Of a DNA stretch of 5,557 nucleotides, positions 4,938-5,557 are shown one piece after another. The stretch is from Alphaproteobacteria bacterium UBA2964. GTDB taxonomy: Bacteria > Pseudomonadota > Alphaproteobacteria > MPNO01 > UBA2964. The DNA lies in contig DEBE01000061.1 of assembly GCA_002348425.1 (NCBI GenBank), positions 1-5,557 of the forward strand, given 5' to 3'. The notes under the pieces are model-generated. The model was not told the DNA's origin and searched no databases. It saw nothing but the letters and a program-made list of their open reading frames with translations. How positions within the stretch are numbered: the stretch's first letter is position 1; each line of letters begins with the position of its first letter. The position numbers were made by a program, and so were the translations under genes.

Positions 4938-5557
4938 ATGGATCCGCGTTTTGAAAAATTCCAAAATTTGGAATGGGGGAGTATGACCTACCCAGAAAAG
5001 CGAGAGGTTTGGCTTGAAATATCTGATATTGGTGTCGACGAATTTGATAAAATGATGGCAGCTCAAAAAGCACGTCAGGATCAGGTGCCAAGGATTGGTG
5101 ATAATGCGCCTGATTTTAGGCTAGAGCGTCTCGATAGAAGTAAAAAGCGTTCCGGCGAGTATGTCAGATTATCTGACCTCAAAGGAAAATCCGTCGCCCT
5201 TTGTTTTGGCTCCTATACTTGACCACCTTTTCGAGACCAGTCCGTGCGACTGAACGAGATATATGAGGCTAATAAAGACAATATCGAATTTTTCCTAATC
5301 TATATACGTGAGGCACACCCTTCTGATGGTTGGCAGACATTGCAAAATCTTGAAGCAGAAATTTTTTACAAAGCTCCCAAGACGTCTGACGAAAGAGCTG
5401 ATGTTGGTAATGCATGTCAAATTGGTCTTGCTCTTAAATATCCAATCCTCCTCGATAATATCGATGACGAAGTGGAGAGGAATTATGTTGCCGCTCCAAT
5501 TCGCCTCTTTGTTATCGACCCAGACGGGAAGATTGCCTATGCTGGTAAGGAAGGACC
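4938..5557 (+). CDS. Iodothyronine-deiodinase-like selenoprotein with in-frame UGA (3'-truncated by window edge)
   Basis: Reading UGA at 5220-5222 as selenocysteine gives 206 residues up to the window edge. The protein has the thioredoxin fold of the deiodinase family (T4_deiodinase type). The active site reads FGSYT-U95-PPF (90-98), matching FGSCTUPPF of animal deiodinases, with Tyr in place of the Cys two residues before Sec. YIREAHPSDGW (122-132) is the second family hallmark, including Glu125 and His127. Later parts also fit: YPILLDNIDDEV (168-179), APIRLFVIDPDGKIAYAG (186-203). The first 50 residues form a helical N-terminal extension, not an obvious signal peptide or membrane anchor, so the protein is probably cytosolic, unlike membrane-anchored animal enzymes. 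Cys89 and Cys160 are possible redox partners. The ribosome site GGGGAGA (4924-4930) fits the ATG. Bacterial members have no thyroid hormone substrate; a role in dehalogenation or thiol/peroxide redox is inference. Without Sec decoding the gene appears as a 94-residue fragment. Confidence 0.9.
5220..5222 (+). other. Selenocysteine UGA codon (Sec95 of deiodinase-like protein)
   Basis: This TGA is in frame between ACT (Thr94) and CCA (Pro96), exactly where deiodinases carry Sec. The frame stays open for 111 further codons, with strong family similarity after it. Like the other Sec codon, it is followed by CCA. Confidence 0.9.
5230..5258 (+). promoter_or_regulatory. Putative bacterial SECIS hairpin of the deiodinase-like gene
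   Basis: CAGTC (5238-5242) pairs with GACTG (5248-5252) around the loop CGTGC (5243-5247), which has G at its second position. The loop starts 20 nt after the UGA codon. A lower stem can form between TTCG (5230-5233) and CGAG (5255-5258), with one U-G pair, across a 4 by 2 internal loop. Stem length, loop length and the loop G match the other hairpin in this window, supporting both as SelB-binding SECIS elements. Confidence 0.72.

Noticed and set aside
4683..5222. UGA reassigned to Trp or Gly (alternative genetic code)
   Set aside because: TGG encodes Trp throughout, and UGA is the natural terminator of the monooxygenase (2469-2471) and of the peroxiredoxin-like gene itself (4329-4331).

Overview
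The window looks like part of a bacterial chromosome. The genes are tightly packed on both strands, Shine-Dalgarno sequences are usable, and overall base composition looks moderate to slightly AT-rich. The enzyme families (molybdenum hydroxylase, dienelactone hydrolase, acyl-CoA-dehydrogenase-fold monooxygenase, carboxymuconolactone-decarboxylase-like protein) suggest an environmental, possibly marine, proteobacterium. This taxonomic guess is inference only; there is no rRNA or tRNA in the window to anchor it.

Layout from left to right. (1) Positions 1-1520, minus strand: the N-terminal 506 codons of a CoxL/xanthine-dehydrogenase-type molybdenum hydroxylase large subunit, running off the left edge. 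(2) 1521-1653: divergent promoter region. (3) 1654-2460, plus strand: a dienelactone-hydrolase-family protein, convergent with (4) 2469-3653, minus strand: a flavin-dependent monooxygenase of the acyl-CoA dehydrogenase fold. (5) 3746-4273, minus strand: a carboxymuconolactone-decarboxylase/AhpD-like protein. (6) 4329-4817, minus strand: an AhpC/TSA peroxiredoxin-like protein with an in-frame UGA at its catalytic position. (7) 4818-4937: a 120-bp divergent regulatory region. (8) 4938-5557 and beyond, plus strand: an iodothyronine-deiodinase-like protein, also with an in-frame UGA at its catalytic position, running off the right edge.

The main result is the divergent pair at 4329-5557. In both genes the UGA replaces exactly the catalytic Cys/Sec codon of the family (FYRGHW-U-PYC and FGSYT-U-PPF). 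In both, a 5-bp hairpin with a 5-nt loop lies 16-20 nt downstream and carries G at the second loop position, as expected of a bacterial SECIS element. UGA serves as an ordinary stop elsewhere in the window, so the genetic code is not reassigned. I therefore read both as selenoproteins, not pseudogenes. A conventional gene caller would break each of them, leaving an 80-residue C-terminal fragment of the first and a 94-residue N-terminal fragment of the second.

Peroxiredoxin-like, CMD-like and monooxygenase genes (4817 to 2469) probably form one minus-strand transcription unit. Together with the Mo-hydroxylase and the hydrolase they resemble a catabolic island for an aromatic or heterocyclic compound. 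A deiodinase-fold selenoprotein beside it raises the possibility of reductive dehalogenation or thiol/peroxide redox chemistry linked to that pathway. No substrate can be read from the sequence.
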